This document shows, piece after piece, positions 37,780 to 48,056 of a stretch of DNA of 64,000 bases (the stretch's first letter is position 1; every line of letters begins with the position of its first letter). The stretch spans positions 248,001 through 312,000 of the forward strand of contig NZ_LMWH01000001.1 of assembly GCF_001507435.1 (NCBI RefSeq), given 5' to 3'. A program made the translations under genes and the position numbers. This stretch comes from Streptomyces sp. NRRL F-5122. GTDB lineage: Bacteria > Actinomycetota > Actinomycetes > Streptomycetales > Streptomycetaceae. Under the pieces are notes generated by a model, which had not been told where the DNA came from, did not search any database, and was given only the letters and a program-made list of their open reading frames with translations.

Positions 37780-39141
37780 TCACATCCCGGCGATCAGCTT
37801 CTCCACCCGGTCGTCCACGGAACGGAACGGGTCCTTGCACAACACGGTGCGCTGCGCCTGGTCGTTGAGCTTGAGATGCACCCAGTCCACCGTGAAATCA
37901 CGTCGCTGTTCCTGAGCCCTGCGGATGAAGTCACCGCGCAGGCGGGCCCGAGTGGTCTGCGGCGGAACCGACTTCCCCTCGAAGATCTTCAAGTCGTTGC
38001 AGATCCGAGTGGCTTGACCCTTCTTCTCCAGCAGGTAGTACAGGCCACGACGGCGGTGGATGTCGTGGTAGGCGAGGTCTATCTGGGCGACCCGCGGATG
38101 CGACATCGTCATGTTGTGCTTGGCGCGGTACCGCTCGATGAGCTTGTACTTCATCACCCAGTCGATCTCGGTACCGATCCGGTCCAGGTCCTCGGACTCG
38201 ATCGCGTCCAGAGTGCGGCCCCACAGCTCCAGGACCTGCTCCACCGTGCCCGTGCGGATCCCGCGGCGCTCGCAGAAGTCAACGGCCTTCTCGTAGTACT
38301 CGCGCTGCACCTCCAGGGCGGAGGCCTCCCGGCCGCTCGCCAGACGCACCTTGCGACGGCCCGTGATGTCGTGGCTGACCTCGCGGATCGCCCGGATCGG
38401 GTTCTCCAGGGTGAGGTCACGCATCACCGTGCCCGCCTCGATCATGCGCAGCACCAGGTCCGTGGCCCCGACCTTGAGCAGCATGGTCGTCTCGGACATG
38501 TTCGAATCGCCGACGATCACATGCAGACGGCGGTAGCGCTCGGCGTCCGCGTGCGGCTCGTCCCGTGTGTTGATGATCGGCCGGGAGCGCGTGGTCGCCG
38601 AGCTGACGCCCTCCCAGATGTGCTCGGCACGCTGGCTCACGCAGTACACGGCCCCGCGCGGGGTCTGCAGCACCTTCCCGGCCCCGCACAGCAGCTGCCG
38701 TGTGACCAGGAACGGGATCAGGATGTCCGCGAGCCGCGAGAACTCTCCGTGCCGCGCCACCAGATAGTTCTCGTGACAGCCGTAGGAGTTACCGGCCGAG
38801 TCGGTGTTGTTCTTGAAGAGGTAGACGTCGCCCGCGATTCCCTCCTCGTGCAGACGACGTTCGGCATCGACCAGCAATCCCTCGAGAATGCGCTCGCCGG
38901 CCTTGTCGTGGGTGACCAGTTCGATCACGTTGTCACATTCGGGTGTCGCGTATTCCGGATGTGAGCCCACGTCGAGATACAGGCGGGCGCCGTTCCGCAG
39001 AAAGACATTGCTGCTACGGCCCCATGACACGACACGGCGGAAGAGGTACCGCGCCACCTCGTCAGGCGACAGACGGCGCTGTCCCCTGAACGTGCACGTG
39101 ACGCCGTACTCGTTCTCCAGCCCGAAAATGCGGCGGTCCAT
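37780..39141 (-). CDS. pafA: Pup--protein ligase PafA
   Basis: A 453-residue carboxylate-amine ligase of the GS-like Dop/PafA family. It attaches Pup, through its C-terminal glutamate, to lysines of target proteins. Conserved residues are the metal-binding glutamate in [10 protein letters not shown] (E9) and the catalytic aspartate in [16 protein letters not shown] (D57), the same numbers as in M. tuberculosis. It lacks the Dop loop present in its paralogue. The ATG lies 9 nt after the MFS stop with no recognisable ribosome binding site, so translation may depend on coupling. Confidence 0.97.
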   Translation of the reverse strand: MDRRIFGLENEYGVTCTFRGQRRLSPDEVARYLFRRVVSWGRSSNVFLRNGARLYLDVGSHPEYATPECDNVIELVTHDKAGERILEGLLVDAERRLHEEGIAGDVYLFKNNTDSAGNSYGCHENYLVARHGEFSRLADILIPFLVTRQLLCGAGKVLQTPRGAVYCVSQRAEHIWEGVSSATTRSRPIINTRDEPHADAERYRRLHVIVGDSNMSETTMLLKVGATDLVLRMIEAGTVMRDLTLENPIRAIREVSHDITGRRKVRLASGREASALEVQREYYEKAVDFCERRGIRTGTVEQVLELWGRTLDAIESEDLDRIGTEIDWVMKYKLIERYRAKHNMTMSHPRVAQIDLAYHDIHRRRGLYYLLEKKGQATRICNDLKIFEGKSVPPQTTRARLRGDFIRRAQEQRRDFTVDWVHLKLNDQAQRTVLCKDPFRSVDDRVEKLIAGM

Positions 39142-39150
39142 GAGTGAACA

Positions 39151-40410
39151 TTACGCCCGATCCCCCGAGCTGAAACGGGGTTCGACGGCACGGTTTGGAT
39201 CATTTTCCGGTGAAGGCGCAACCACCGCACCCCCGGCAGGAGCTGCGAGGACCCCTCCCGTCGCCAGGAGGACCAGCAGGGACGCGGCCCCCGCGGCACC
39301 CGGCACCGCGAACCCCCACAGGGCGCCACCCGCCTGCACGACCGGTCCCGCGAGGCCCGTCCCGACCGACGCCCCCACCGTGAACGTCGTGACAAGCCAG
39401 GAGAACGCCTCGGTGACCGTGCCGCCCGGTGCGTGCCGGTCGACGATGATGAACGCGCAGGCGATGCACGGCGCAAGGAAGACCCCGGCGAGCACCGTGA
39501 GCAGCACCATGGCGACCGCCCCCGGCATCAGCATCAGGGGCAGGTAACACACCGCCAGAAGCCCCACGAGCACACGCAGTCGCCGCTCCGGCGCACCGGG
39601 CCACTGCCGTACCCCGTACGCCGTCCCGCCGACCAGGGCGCCCAGCCCCAGGGCGGCCATCAGCCAGCCGTACACCCTGTCACCGCCGTGACCGTCCGCG
39701 TACGACACCGCCGCCACCGTGATGGAGCCCAGCGCGATGCCCACGAACAGGAACGCGCCGAGCAGCGCCAGGAGCCCCGGCGAGCGCAGGGCACCGAGCC
39801 AGTGCGCCTCACGCGGCCCCGAGCGCCACGCCCGCGAGGGCGGCGACACGACCACGGAGAGTGCCCCCAGCACCCCGATGACGTTGATCACGACGAGCGC
39901 CACCCGGGCGGACCACAGCGCCACGCAGGCGGTCACCAGCAGCGGGCCCACGGTGAACATCACCTCCTGGGCGACGGCGTCCAGCGCGTATGCCGTGGGC
40001 ACCTGAGCGTCACGGCGCAGCACCACCGGCCACAGCGCCCGCAGTCCGCCCTCCAGGGGAGGTGTGAACAGCCCCGCGACGATCATGGCCGCGTACGCCA
40101 GTACGGGTGACGCGACACCCGCCAGGCCGAACCCGGCCATCGCGAGGCCCGAGACGATCGCGGCCGGCAGCTGCACACGCGGCTGACCGTGCAGATCGAC
40201 CAGTCGGCCCAACAACGGCTGGCCCACGGCGTTCGCCACCCCGTACACCGCGGCGAGGGCGCCGGCGAAGCTGTAGGTGCCGCCCTCGGCCCGCACGAAG
40301 AGCACCACAGCGATCGCCGCGGTCGCGTTCGGGAGCCGGCCCACCAGTGTTCCGGTGAGCAGACGCGCGGCGTGCCTCGCCCTGAGGATCTCCAGGTATC
40401 CCGCGGCCAT
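39151..40410 (-). CDS. MFS transporter
   Basis: A 419-residue transporter with twelve hydrophobic helices. It has the MFS motif A-like loop GQPLLGRLVDLHGQPRVQ and a second-half counterpart. The ATG at 40410 was chosen because the longer frame upstream is Gly/Glu-rich antisense of the LacI gene. It is divergent from a LacI regulator and 9 nt upstream of pafA; probably the LacI protein controls it. Substrate unknown (sugar or drug). Confidence 0.9.
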   Translation of the reverse strand: MAAGYLEILRARHAARLLTGTLVGRLPNATAAIAVVLFVRAEGGTYSFAGALAAVYGVANAVGQPLLGRLVDLHGQPRVQLPAAIVSGLAMAGFGLAGVASPVLAYAAMIVAGLFTPPLEGGLRALWPVVLRRDAQVPTAYALDAVAQEVMFTVGPLLVTACVALWSARVALVVINVIGVLGALSVVVSPPSRAWRSGPREAHWLGALRSPGLLALLGAFLFVGIALGSITVAAVSYADGHGGDRVYGWLMAALGLGALVGGTAYGVRQWPGAPERRLRVLVGLLAVCYLPLMLMPGAVAMVLLTVLAGVFLAPCIACAFIIVDRHAPGGTVTEAFSWLVTTFTVGASVGTGLAGPVVQAGGALWGFAVPGAAGAASLLVLLATGGVLAAPAGGAVVAPSPENDPNRAVEPRFSSGDRA

Positions 40411-40467
40411 GCCCCGTCCCTTCTGGTGCGCCCCGTCGCCGTCGGTCAGTCGGCCACGGGGGAGGTT

Positions 40468-40496
40468 GTACGTATAACGTCGTCCGCCATACGTAC
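40468..40496. promoter_or_regulatory. Candidate operator between the MFS and LacI genes
   Basis: A perfect inverted repeat GTACGTAT-N13-ATACGTAC in the divergent promoter region. Each arm contains TACGTA. It lies 43 bp before the LacI start and 57 bp before the MFS start, suited to shared control by the LacI protein; this is inferred. Confidence 0.6.
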
Positions 40497-40539
40497 CATG
40501 TGCGCTGTCCAGGAGTCCAGACGAAAGAGCAGGCCCACG

Positions 40540-41553
40540 GTGGCACCAGGTAGCACGCGCCCCACCAGCCGCGATGTCGCCCAGGTCGCCGGAGTCTCCC
40601 AGGCCGCCGTCTCCCTCGTCCTCGGCGGCAAATGGCGCGGGCGCGTCTCCGAGACCACCGCCGAACGGGTCCGCGAAGCCGCGCGCGAACTCGGCTACCG
40701 CCCCAACCTCGCCGCCCGCAACCTCCGCCTCGGCCGCACCCGCACCGTCCTGCTCGTCGTCCCGGCGCTCACCACCGAATTCTTCGCCGGCGTCTACACG
40801 GGCGCCGCCCGCGTCGCCGCCGAACACGGATTCGGCGTGGTCCTCTACCCCTCCCCCGAAGGCGTCGGCCCCGCCAAGGACCCATTCCACTCCGCACAGG
40901 CCGCCCTCGACGGTGTCATCGCCTCCTCCATGGCCCCGGAAGCCCTCAGCGCCATCCGGGGCGACCAGCTCCCCCTCGTCATGCTCGACAGCGACCCCAG
41001 GGGAAGCCTCGGCGCCGCAACCGTCAACCTCGACATCGCCGACGGCCTGCGCCAAGTGGCCGAACACCTGCTCGCACTCGGCCACCGGCGCTTCCTCCAC
41101 CTCGCCGCCGGCATCCCCTCCTGGACCTTCGACACCCGCGCCCGCTCCCTGGCCACACACCTCGCCCAGGCACCCGGCACCAGCCTCGGCAGCACCCGGG
41201 CGCCCATCTCCATCGAAGACGCCCTCACGGCCACCGAGTCCGCCCTGGCCGCCCCCGGCCCCCGCCCCACCGCCATCGTCTGCGACGACGACCTCCTGGC
41301 AGCCGGCGCCTACAAAGCCGCCCGGCGCCTCGGCCTGCGCATCCCCGACGACCTCTCCATCACCGGAGTCGACGACCTCGCACTCGCGACCGCCATCGAC
41401 CCCGAGCTGACCACCGTCCGCCTCGACGCCGAACTCTTCGGCGAACGCGGCATGCAGGCCCTCCTCGCCGTCCTGGAGGGCCGCACACCCGCCCAGGACG
41501 CCATCCCCGTCGAACTCGTCGTCCGCGGCTCCACGGCGCCACCGGGCCCCTGA
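40540..41553 (+). CDS. LacI-family transcriptional regulator
   Basis: A 337-residue LacI/GalR regulator. The N-terminal helix-turn-helix and hinge helix are TSRDVAQVAGVSQAAVSLVL and RPNLAARNLR. The periplasmic-binding-protein-like effector domain runs to the C-terminus (ITGVDDLALATAIDPELTTV). The GTG at 40540 was chosen for its position before the HTH; an upstream ATG at about 40499 would add an Arg-rich tail and overlap the operator. Divergent from the MFS gene. The third-position C bias is extreme even for this window. Confidence 0.9.
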   Translation: MAPGSTRPTSRDVAQVAGVSQAAVSLVLGGKWRGRVSETTAERVREAARELGYRPNLAARNLRLGRTRTVLLVVPALTTEFFAGVYTGAARVAAEHGFGVVLYPSPEGVGPAKDPFHSAQAALDGVIASSMAPEALSAIRGDQLPLVMLDSDPRGSLGAATVNLDIADGLRQVAEHLLALGHRRFLHLAAGIPSWTFDTRARSLATHLAQAPGTSLGSTRAPISIEDALTATESALAAPGPRPTAIVCDDDLLAAGAYKAARRLGLRIPDDLSITGVDDLALATAIDPELTTVRLDAELFGERGMQALLAVLEGRTPAQDAIPVELVVRGSTAPPGP

Positions 41554-41556
41554 CCA

Positions 41557-41605
41557 CGAATGCCGTGTGCCCCGACCCTTTCCGGGTCGGGGCACACGGC
41601 GTTCG
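41557..41605. terminator. Very strong bidirectional terminator between LacI and prcA genes
   Basis: A 22-bp stem (17 bp perfect, GCCGTGTGCCCCGACCC, plus five more with one G-T wobble) and loop TTTCC, lying between genes that converge on it. Confidence 0.9.
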
Positions 41606-41642
41606 AACCAGGCGCCGGCCCCTCACGGAGCGGCGCCGGCGA

Positions 41643-42398
41643 TCACTCCTCGTCCTCGGCGCCCTCGACGTCCTCGGCCTCCGCGGCCGTGGCCGCACCG
41701 TTCGCCTCCAGCAGCCGCGCCAGCTGACGGCCCACGATCCGCCTGAACTTCCGCTTCTGCGGACGCGTACGGTCCAGAAGCGCGACCTCCAGGCGCTCCG
41801 CGGGAATCTCCCGCTCACTGCCGTTCGTGTCACGCGACAGTGCCTGAACGGCCAGCTTCAACGCCTCCGCGAGCGTCATGCCGTCACGGTGACGCTGATC
41901 CAGGAAACTGCTGATCTGCTCCGCGTTGCCGCCCACTGCGACCGAGCCGTGCTCGTCCACGATCGACCCGTCGTGCGGCAGACGGTAGATCTGGTCGCCC
42001 TCCGGGGTCTCCCCCACCTCGGCGACCACCAACTCCACCTCGTACGGCTTCTCCGCCGCACTCGAGAAGATCGTGCCCAGCGTCTGCGCGTAGACGTTGG
42101 CAAGACCGCGGGCCGTCACATCGTCACGGTCGTAGGTGTAACCCCGCAGGTCCGCGTACCGGACCCCGCCGATACGCAGATTCTCGTACTCGTTGTACTT
42201 GCCGGCGGCCGCAAAACCGATCCGGTCGTAGATCTCGCTGAACTTGTGCAATGCCCGGGACGGGTTCTCGCCGACGAACACGATGCCGTCGGCGTACTGC
42301 ATCACGACCAGACTGCGGCCGCGCGCGATGCCCTTTCGGGCGTACTCCGCCCGGTCGGCCATGGCCTGCTGGGGGGAGACATAGAACGGCGTCGACAC
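41643..42398 (-). CDS. prcA: Proteasome alpha subunit
   Basis: A 251-residue 20S proteasome alpha subunit with the gate-forming N-terminus ([26 protein letters not shown]) and the alpha-type core. An acidic tail ([13 protein letters not shown]) ends it. Alpha rings dock the Arc ATPase. It is the last gene of the arc-dop-pup-nuclease-prcB-prcA run; prcB is 61 nt upstream. GTG start. Confidence 0.97.
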   Translation of the reverse strand: MSTPFYVSPQQAMADRAEYARKGIARGRSLVVMQYADGIVFVGENPSRALHKFSEIYDRIGFAAAGKYNEYENLRIGGVRYADLRGYTYDRDDVTARGLANVYAQTLGTIFSSAAEKPYEVELVVAEVGETPEGDQIYRLPHDGSIVDEHGSVAVGGNAEQISSFLDQRHRDGMTLAEALKLAVQALSRDTNGSEREIPAERLEVALLDRTRPQKRKFRRIVGRQLARLLEANGAATAAEAEDVEGAEDEE

Positions 42399-42459
42399 CG
42401 GTTATCCGTCCCTTTCTGTCGAAGTCACTCGATCACCTTGGAAACCACCGGGGCCGACG

Positions 42460-43305
42460 TCAGAGCAGAGCGGCCCTGGGGCCGTCCGGCTGCTCCAGAC
42501 GTCGCTGCAGCACCACCCGGGCGATCTCACCCGCCTCGTCCTCGGTGAGCCGGCGGAAACCGTCCTCGGTGATCACAGTGACGACCGGATAGATCCGGCG
42601 GGCGACATCGGGACCACCGGTCGCCGAGTCGTCGTCTGCCGCGTCGTACAGAGCCTGAACAACCAGGGTGGTCGCCTGCTCCTCGTTCAGATCATCACGG
42701 AAAAGCTTCTTCATGGCGCCGCGCGCGAAGATCGAGCCGGAGCCCGTCGCCGCGAACCCGTGCTCCTCCGAGCGGCCGCCCGTCACGTCGTACGAGAAAA
42801 TACGGCCCTTCTCCCGGTCCACGTCATAACCGGCGAAGAGCGGCACCACGGCCAGGCCCTGCATGGCCATGCCGAGGTTGGAACGGATCATGGTCGACAG
42901 GCGGTTCGCCTTGCCCTCCAGGGAGAGCTGGGCACCCTCGACCTTCTCGAAGTGCTCCAGCTCCAGCTGGAACAGCTTCACCATCTCCACGGCGAGACCC
43001 GCCGTACCGGCGATGCCCACCGCCGAGTACTCGTCCGCCGGGAACACCTTCTCGATGTCCCGCTGCGCGATCACATTGCCCATGGTCGCCCTGCGGTCTC
43101 CGGCGAGCACCACACCGCCGGGGAACGCGACGGCCACGATCGTCGTCCCGTGCGGGGCCTCGATCACGCCCTGGGTGGGGGGCAGCTGCCGCTTGCCGGG
43201 CAGCATCTCGGGCTGGTGGTCCGACAGGAAGTCCATGAAGGACGACGACCCGGGCGTCAGGAAGGCAGCTGGTAGACGCCCGGTGCTACGAGGGTTGGCT
43301 TCCAC
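42460..43305 (-). CDS. prcB: Proteasome beta subunit
   Basis: A 281-residue catalytic subunit made as a pro-protein. Residues 1-53 are a propeptide ending APHG, and T54 of [19 protein letters not shown] is the N-terminal nucleophile after autocleavage. The Streptomyces signature propeptide [21 protein letters not shown] is intact. The GTG start has AAGGAA four bases upstream. The first 49 nt lie inside the end of the upstream nuclease gene on the same strand, so initiation occurs within that reading frame. Confidence 0.97.
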   Translation of the reverse strand: MEANPRSTGRLPAAFLTPGSSSFMDFLSDHQPEMLPGKRQLPPTQGVIEAPHGTTIVAVAFPGGVVLAGDRRATMGNVIAQRDIEKVFPADEYSAVGIAGTAGLAVEMVKLFQLELEHFEKVEGAQLSLEGKANRLSTMIRSNLGMAMQGLAVVPLFAGYDVDREKGRIFSYDVTGGRSEEHGFAATGSGSIFARGAMKKLFRDDLNEEQATTLVVQALYDAADDDSATGGPDVARRIYPVVTVITEDGFRRLTEDEAGEIARVVLQRRLEQPDGPRAALL

Positions 43306-43895
43306 GAAGTTCCTTCCAGATAGGCGGCAGCCCGACGAACTGCGTCGGGATCATCTCCCAACTTGCCGATGGCCGAATTGCAGTTGAAGCACAGTACGCC
43401 ACGGACCTTACCCGTCTCGTGGCAGTGATCCACATGGACAGCCGGAGCTTTCAGGCAGATCACGCAGAGACCCCTTTGAGACGCGACCCTCTCGTCACGC
43501 CCGGCCTGGGTCAATCCGTAGTGGCGCTTCAGATGACCTACGTGCCCCTGGACCGCTCGACACGCCTTGCAGCGCGTGGACAGGCCATCGGACGCGGTCG
43601 CATTGCGATGCCACTCGCTGTGAGGCTTGATCTCCCCGCAGGTCCGGCAGTACCTGTGCCCCTCGGGCGCGTCCATCCGCGGTCGGTTGTTGCGCCCGTT
43701 GGCCACCTGCCGCCGCTGGTGGTACGCGGCCACGCACTCCCTGCAGTAGGCCTGCAATCCGTCGCGCATGGCCTCAGGGCGCGCGAACGCTGCTCGCGGC
43801 TTGTGCTGCCGACACCGTGAGCAGCGCTTCACGCCCTCGTCTCCAGACAACGCCAGCCCCCACTTACCTTCGACTCGAAGGAAGAATGAGCTCAC
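43257..43895 (-). CDS. Endonuclease VII-like HNH protein inside the proteasome operon
   Basis: A 212-residue protein. Two tandem zinc-knuckle repeats each have CxxC, a conserved F/W, DGL, and a second Cxx[24 protein letters not shown] and [26 protein letters not shown]-terminal T4 endonuclease VII-type HNH domain follows ([19 protein letters not shown] and [17 protein letters not shown]). The GTG start overlaps the pup stop as GTGA, and the end overlaps prcB by 49 nt. I recall an S. coelicolor counterpart (SCO1645) at the same place with no assigned role. A GTG 21 codons downstream is another possible start. Confidence 0.88.
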   Translation of the reverse strand: MSSFFLRVEGKWGLALSGDEGVKRCSRCRQHKPRAAFARPEAMRDGLQAYCRECVAAYHQRRQVANGRNNRPRMDAPEGHRYCRTCGEIKPHSEWHRNATASDGLSTRCKACRAVQGHVGHLKRHYGLTQAGRDERVASQRGLCVICLKAPAVHVDHCHETGKVRGVLCFNCNSAIGKLGDDPDAVRRAAAYLEGTSWKPTLVAPGVYQLPS

Positions 43896-44110
43896 TGCCC
43901 GCCTTTTTGCACGAAGGAGCGCACGAAGTCCTCGGCGTTCTCCTCGAGCACGTCGTCGATCTCGTCCAGAACCGAGTCCACGTCGTCACTCAGCTTCTCG
44001 TGTCGCTCCTTGAGGTCCTCGGAGCCCTGCGCGTCCTGCGCCTGCTCCTCGACCTCCTCCGTTGAGCGCGTGGCCTTCTGCTGTCCGCCGCCGGTGTCCT
44101 TGGTCGCCAT
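43892..44110 (-). CDS. pup: Prokaryotic ubiquitin-like protein Pup
   Basis: A 72-residue, largely disordered, Glu/Asp-rich protein. The helical C-terminal half (ERHEKLSDDVDSVLDEIDDVLEENAEDFVRSF) binds the Arc coiled coil. It ends VQKGGQ: the terminal Gln must be deamidated by Dop before PafA can use it. The ATG at 44110 gives the MATKDTGGGQQKATRS start known for Streptomyces Pup. Immediately followed by the nuclease gene. Confidence 0.98.
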   Translation of the reverse strand: MATKDTGGGQQKATRSTEEVEEQAQDAQGSEDLKERHEKLSDDVDSVLDEIDDVLEENAEDFVRSFVQKGGQ

Positions 44111-44293
44111 AACCCTCACCCCGCTCAGTTCGCCCGACATGGTCGACATTCCTGCCGATCGGTGATGATCAGACCCTACAAGCCCGGTCCGACATCGGCC
44201 CCGCAGTTACTCCAACGTACGGGGGCCACCTCGATGATTCCCTTCCATGGGGTTCTCCACCCCGTCCGACCGGTACCGTCCGGGGGTACCCGT

Positions 44294-45805
44294 TCAGCTC
44301 CCGGACAGGACCCTGACCAGGTCCTCGGCCGTGCGGCATCGGTCAAGGAGTTCCTTGACGTGATTACGCGTTCCGCGAAGCGGTTCCAGGGTTGGCACCC
44401 GCTGGAGCGAGTCCCTGCCCGGCAGGTCGAAGATCACCGAGTCCCAGGACGCCGCGGCGACGTCGTCCGCGTACTGCTCGAGGCACCGGCCGCGGAAGTA
44501 GGCCCGGGTGTCCTCCGGCGGCTTCGTACGGGCCCGCTCGACGTCGTCCTCGTCCAGGAGGCGCTTGATGCGTCCTCGGGCCACCAGACGGTTGTAGAGG
44601 CCCTTCTCGGCGCGTACGTCCGCGTACTGGAGGTCGACCAGGTGGAGCCGGGCGGCGTCCCAGTCGAGGCTGTCGCGGCGCCGGTAGCCCTCCATGAGCT
44701 CCCGCTTGGCGACCCAGTCGAGTTCGCCGGCGAGACTCATGGGGTCCCTCTCCAGCCGGTTCAGGGTGTCCTCCCAACGGGTGAGGACGTCCCTGGTCTG
44801 TTCGTCGGCGTCGCCGCCGAACCGCTCCTCCACGTACTTGCGCGACAGCTCGTAGTACTCCATCTGGAGCTGGACGGCGGTGAGTGTCCGGCCGCTGCGG
44901 AGCGTGACGAGGTGCTTGAGCGTGGGGTCGTGGGAGACCTGGTGCAGGGTGCGAACCGGCTGGTCGACCGCCAGGTCCACGGCGATGAAGCCGTCCTCGA
45001 TCATCGACAGGACCAGCGCGGTGGTGCCGAGCTTGAGGTAGGTCGAGATCTCGGAGAGGTTCGCGTCGCCGATGATCACGTGCAGACGGCGGTATTTCTC
45101 CGCGTCGGCGTGGGGTTCGTCCCGGGTGTTGATGATGGGGCGCTTGAGCGTCGTCTCGAGGCCCACTTCGACCTCGAAGTAGTCGGCGCGCTGGCTGAGC
45201 TGGAACCCGTGTTCGTGTCCGTCCTGGCCGATGCCGACGCGGCCCGCGCCGGCGAAGACCTGGCGGGAGACGAAGAACGGCGTGAGGTGGCGCACGATGT
45301 CCGAGAAGGGGGTCTCCCGCTTCATCAGGTAGTTCTCGTGCGTGCCGTAGGAGGCGCCCTTGTTGTCGGTGTTGTTCTTGTAGAGATGGATCGGCTGGGC
45401 TCCGGGGAGCTGGGCGGCCCGTTCGGCCGCCTCGGCCATGATCCGCTCGCCGGCCTTGTCCCAGAGGACGGCGTCCCGGGGATTGGTCACCTCGGGGGCG
45501 CTGTACTCGGGGTGTGCGTGGTCGACGTAGAGCCGTGCGCCGTTGGTGAGGATCACATTGGCGAGGCCGATGTCCTCGTCGGTGAGCTGGCTGGCGTCGG
45601 CGGCCTCGCGCGCGAGGTCGAAGCCTCGCGCGTCCCGCAGCGGGTTCTCCTCCTCGAAGTCCCAGCGGGCCCGGCGGGCCCGGTGCATCGCCGCCGCGTA
45701 GGCGTTGACGATCTGGGACGAGGTGAGCATGGCATTGGCGTTGGGGTGGCCGGGGACGGAGATGCCGTACTCCGTCTCGATGCCCATTACTCGCCGTACG
45801 GTCAT
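44294..45805 (-). CDS. dop: Pup deamidase/depupylase Dop
   Basis: A 503-residue PafA paralogue that converts Pup-Gln to Pup-Glu and removes Pup from substrates. The metal-binding glutamate is in [10 protein letters not shown] (E10), and the catalytic aspartate is D95 in [15 protein letters not shown]. The Dop-specific insertion (about residues 47-80, Asp/Glu/Arg-rich) precedes it, distinguishing it from PafA. It lies about 180 nt upstream of pup on the same strand; the gap shows no gene and probably holds a pup promoter. Confidence 0.97.
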   Translation of the reverse strand: MTVRRVMGIETEYGISVPGHPNANAMLTSSQIVNAYAAAMHRARRARWDFEEENPLRDARGFDLAREAADASQLTDEDIGLANVILTNGARLYVDHAHPEYSAPEVTNPRDAVLWDKAGERIMAEAAERAAQLPGAQPIHLYKNNTDNKGASYGTHENYLMKRETPFSDIVRHLTPFFVSRQVFAGAGRVGIGQDGHEHGFQLSQRADYFEVEVGLETTLKRPIINTRDEPHADAEKYRRLHVIIGDANLSEISTYLKLGTTALVLSMIEDGFIAVDLAVDQPVRTLHQVSHDPTLKHLVTLRSGRTLTAVQLQMEYYELSRKYVEERFGGDADEQTRDVLTRWEDTLNRLERDPMSLAGELDWVAKRELMEGYRRRDSLDWDAARLHLVDLQYADVRAEKGLYNRLVARGRIKRLLDEDDVERARTKPPEDTRAYFRGRCLEQYADDVAAASWDSVIFDLPGRDSLQRVPTLEPLRGTRNHVKELLDRCRTAEDLVRVLSGS

Positions 45806-45993
45806 GCGGCCCTCCTTGCCCGGCGGCGCCCTCGGTCGGGGGCGGCGCTCAGATACCGCTGGTGCTCCGGTGCGCGTGCGGTGCCCGTCCCCGCACGGCG
45901 CGACGCGGCGGTACGAAGAGCCTAGAACGCCTTTGCGCTGGTGGGGAGATCATTTGCGTCATTGCCTTGCTCCAGCCGTGCCGGAAAAGCAGT

Positions 45994-46028
45994 CGGCTGC
46001 GGGCACCCGGTGAGGGCACCCGCAGCCG
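45994..46028. terminator. Stem-loop after arc
   Basis: A 10-bp stem (CGGCTGCGGG / CCCGCAGCCG) enclosing a 15-nt loop, just past the arc stop and before dop, suggesting that arc is at least partly a separate transcript. Confidence 0.65.
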
Positions 46029-46038
46029 CCCCGGCCTT

Positions 46039-47805
46039 TTACAGGTACTGGCCGGTGTTCGCCACCGTGTCGATGGAGCGTCCGGTGTCCGCGCCCTGCT
46101 TTCCGGTGATGAGGGTACGGATGTAGACGATCCGTTCGCCCTTCTTTCCGGAGATCCGGGCCCAGTCGTCCGGGTTGGTGGTGTTGGGAAGGTCCTCGTT
46201 CTCCTTGAACTCGTCCACACACGCCTGGAGGAGGTGGGAGACGCGCAGGCCCTTCTGGTTGTGTTCCAGGAAGTCCTTGATCGCCATCTTCTTGGCGCGG
46301 CCGACGATGTTCTCGATCATGGCGCCGGAATTGAAGTCCTTGAAGTAGAGGACTTCCTTGTCGCCGTTGGCGTAGGTCACCTCGAGGAAGCGGTTCTCGT
46401 CCGATTCGGCGTACATCTGCTCCACGGCGGTCTGGATCATGCCGTGGACGGTGGCCGACTTGTCGCCTCCGTGCTCGCCGACGTCCTCGCCGTGCAGCGG
46501 AAGCCTCTCGGTGAGGTACTTCCCGAAGATGTCCTTGGCCGCTTCGGCGTCCGGACGTTCGATCTTGATCTTCACATCGAGGCGGCCGGGCCGCAGGATG
46601 GCGGGGTCGATCATGTCCTCGCGGTTGGAGGCACCGATGACCACCACGTTCTGCAGGCCTTCCACACCGTCGATCTCGGCGAGCAGCTGGGGGACGATGG
46701 TGTTCTCCACGTCCGAGCTGACACCGGAGCCACGGGTGCGGAAGAGGGACTCCATCTCGTCGAAGAAGACGATGACGGGGGTGCCCTCGCTGGCCTTCTC
46801 ACGGGCGCGCTGGAAGACGAGGCGGATCTGCCGTTCGGTCTCGCCGACGTACTTGTTCAGCAGCTCGGGGCCCTTGATGTTGAGGAAGAAGCTCTTGCCC
46901 GCCGCCTGGCCGGTGACTTCGGCGACCTTCTTGGCCAGTGAGTTGGCCACGGCCTTGGCGATGAGCGTCTTTCCGCATCCGGGAGGCCCGTACAGCAGGA
47001 CGCCCTTGGGCGGCCGCAGTTCGTGCTCCTTGAACAGGTCGGGATAGAGGTAAGGGAGCTCGACCGCGTCGCGGATGGCCTCGATCTGGCCGGCCAGACC
47101 GCCGATCTGCTCGTAGCCGATGTCGGGTACCTCTTCGAGGACGAGTTCCTCGACCTCGCTCTTGGGCACGACCTCGTAGACGTAGCCCGAGCGCGGTTCG
47201 AGCAGCAGGGCGTCGCCGGGACGGATGGTGACGTCCAGCAGCGGCTCGGCGAGCCGTACCACCCGTTCCTCGTCGGTGTGCCCGAGCACCAGGGCGCGCT
47301 CGCCGTCCTCGAGGACTTCCTTGAGGGTGACGATGTCCCCGACCCGCTCGAATTCCATGGCCTCGACCACGTTGAGCGCTTCGTTGAGCATCACTTCCTG
47401 GCCGCGGCGGAGCTCGTCGAGCTCCACGCTTGGGCTGACGTTCACGCGGAGCTTGCGGCCGCCGGTGAAGATGTCGGCCGTGCCGTCCTCGATCGCCTGC
47501 AGGAACACACCGAAGCCGGCCGGTGGCTGTGCGAGCCGGTCGACCTCCTCCTTGAGGGCCACGATCTGGTCGCGGGCCTCACGGAGCGTGTTGGCGAGTC
47601 GCTCGTTCTGTGCGGACACGCCTGCCAGGTTGGTCTGCAGTTCGACGATCCGCTCTTCGAGAATCCTCGTGTGTCGCGGAGAGTCGGCGAGCTTGCGTCG
47701 CAGGACGGCGATCTCCTGCTCAAGGTAGGCGATCTGCCCGGCCGGGTCGTCGGACCCTCGTCCCGGGCGGATGCCGCGGTTCATGTCGTCGTCGTGGGCT
47801 GCCAC
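46039..47805 (-). CDS. arc: Proteasome-associated AAA+ ATPase Arc/Mpa
   Basis: A 588-residue unfoldase. It has an N-terminal coiled coil at about residues 24-90 that captures Pup, then two OB-type domains. The AAA+ module follows, with Walker A ([11 protein letters not shown]), Walker B ([10 protein letters not shown]) and the SRH region ([15 protein letters not shown]). It ends with GQYL, the tail that inserts into the alpha-ring pockets. The GTG at 47805 was chosen because GGAGG lies 8 nt upstream and gives 588 residues; two in-frame starts a few codons upstream remain possible. Divergent from the ferredoxin gene. Confidence 0.96.
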   Translation of the reverse strand: MAAHDDDMNRGIRPGRGSDDPAGQIAYLEQEIAVLRRKLADSPRHTRILEERIVELQTNLAGVSAQNERLANTLREARDQIVALKEEVDRLAQPPAGFGVFLQAIEDGTADIFTGGRKLRVNVSPSVELDELRRGQEVMLNEALNVVEAMEFERVGDIVTLKEVLEDGERALVLGHTDEERVVRLAEPLLDVTIRPGDALLLEPRSGYVYEVVPKSEVEELVLEEVPDIGYEQIGGLAGQIEAIRDAVELPYLYPDLFKEHELRPPKGVLLYGPPGCGKTLIAKAVANSLAKKVAEVTGQAAGKSFFLNIKGPELLNKYVGETERQIRLVFQRAREKASEGTPVIVFFDEMESLFRTRGSGVSSDVENTIVPQLLAEIDGVEGLQNVVVIGASNREDMIDPAILRPGRLDVKIKIERPDAEAAKDIFGKYLTERLPLHGEDVGEHGGDKSATVHGMIQTAVEQMYAESDENRFLEVTYANGDKEVLYFKDFNSGAMIENIVGRAKKMAIKDFLEHNQKGLRVSHLLQACVDEFKENEDLPNTTNPDDWARISGKKGERIVYIRTLITGKQGADTGRSIDTVANTGQYL

Positions 47806-48056
47806 GGTCCTCACCTCCTCCAAGGGGAGCTGGACGCTTCCAGACCCTACCTGGGTGGGTGTCGATTGAAACCCCTAGATCACAAAGACTGTCGAGGTGT
47901 GTCCGATCTTCACCCTTGCGCTCTCCCTCACGCCAGGGGAATACCCACCGAACATGATTGGGAAGCCGCCGAAGGTAGGCTCACGGTGTTCAACACCCGT
48001 CAGAGCCTGCCGGATTCCCGCGGCCGGCTGCGCAGGAAACGGCAGGGGAGATGACC

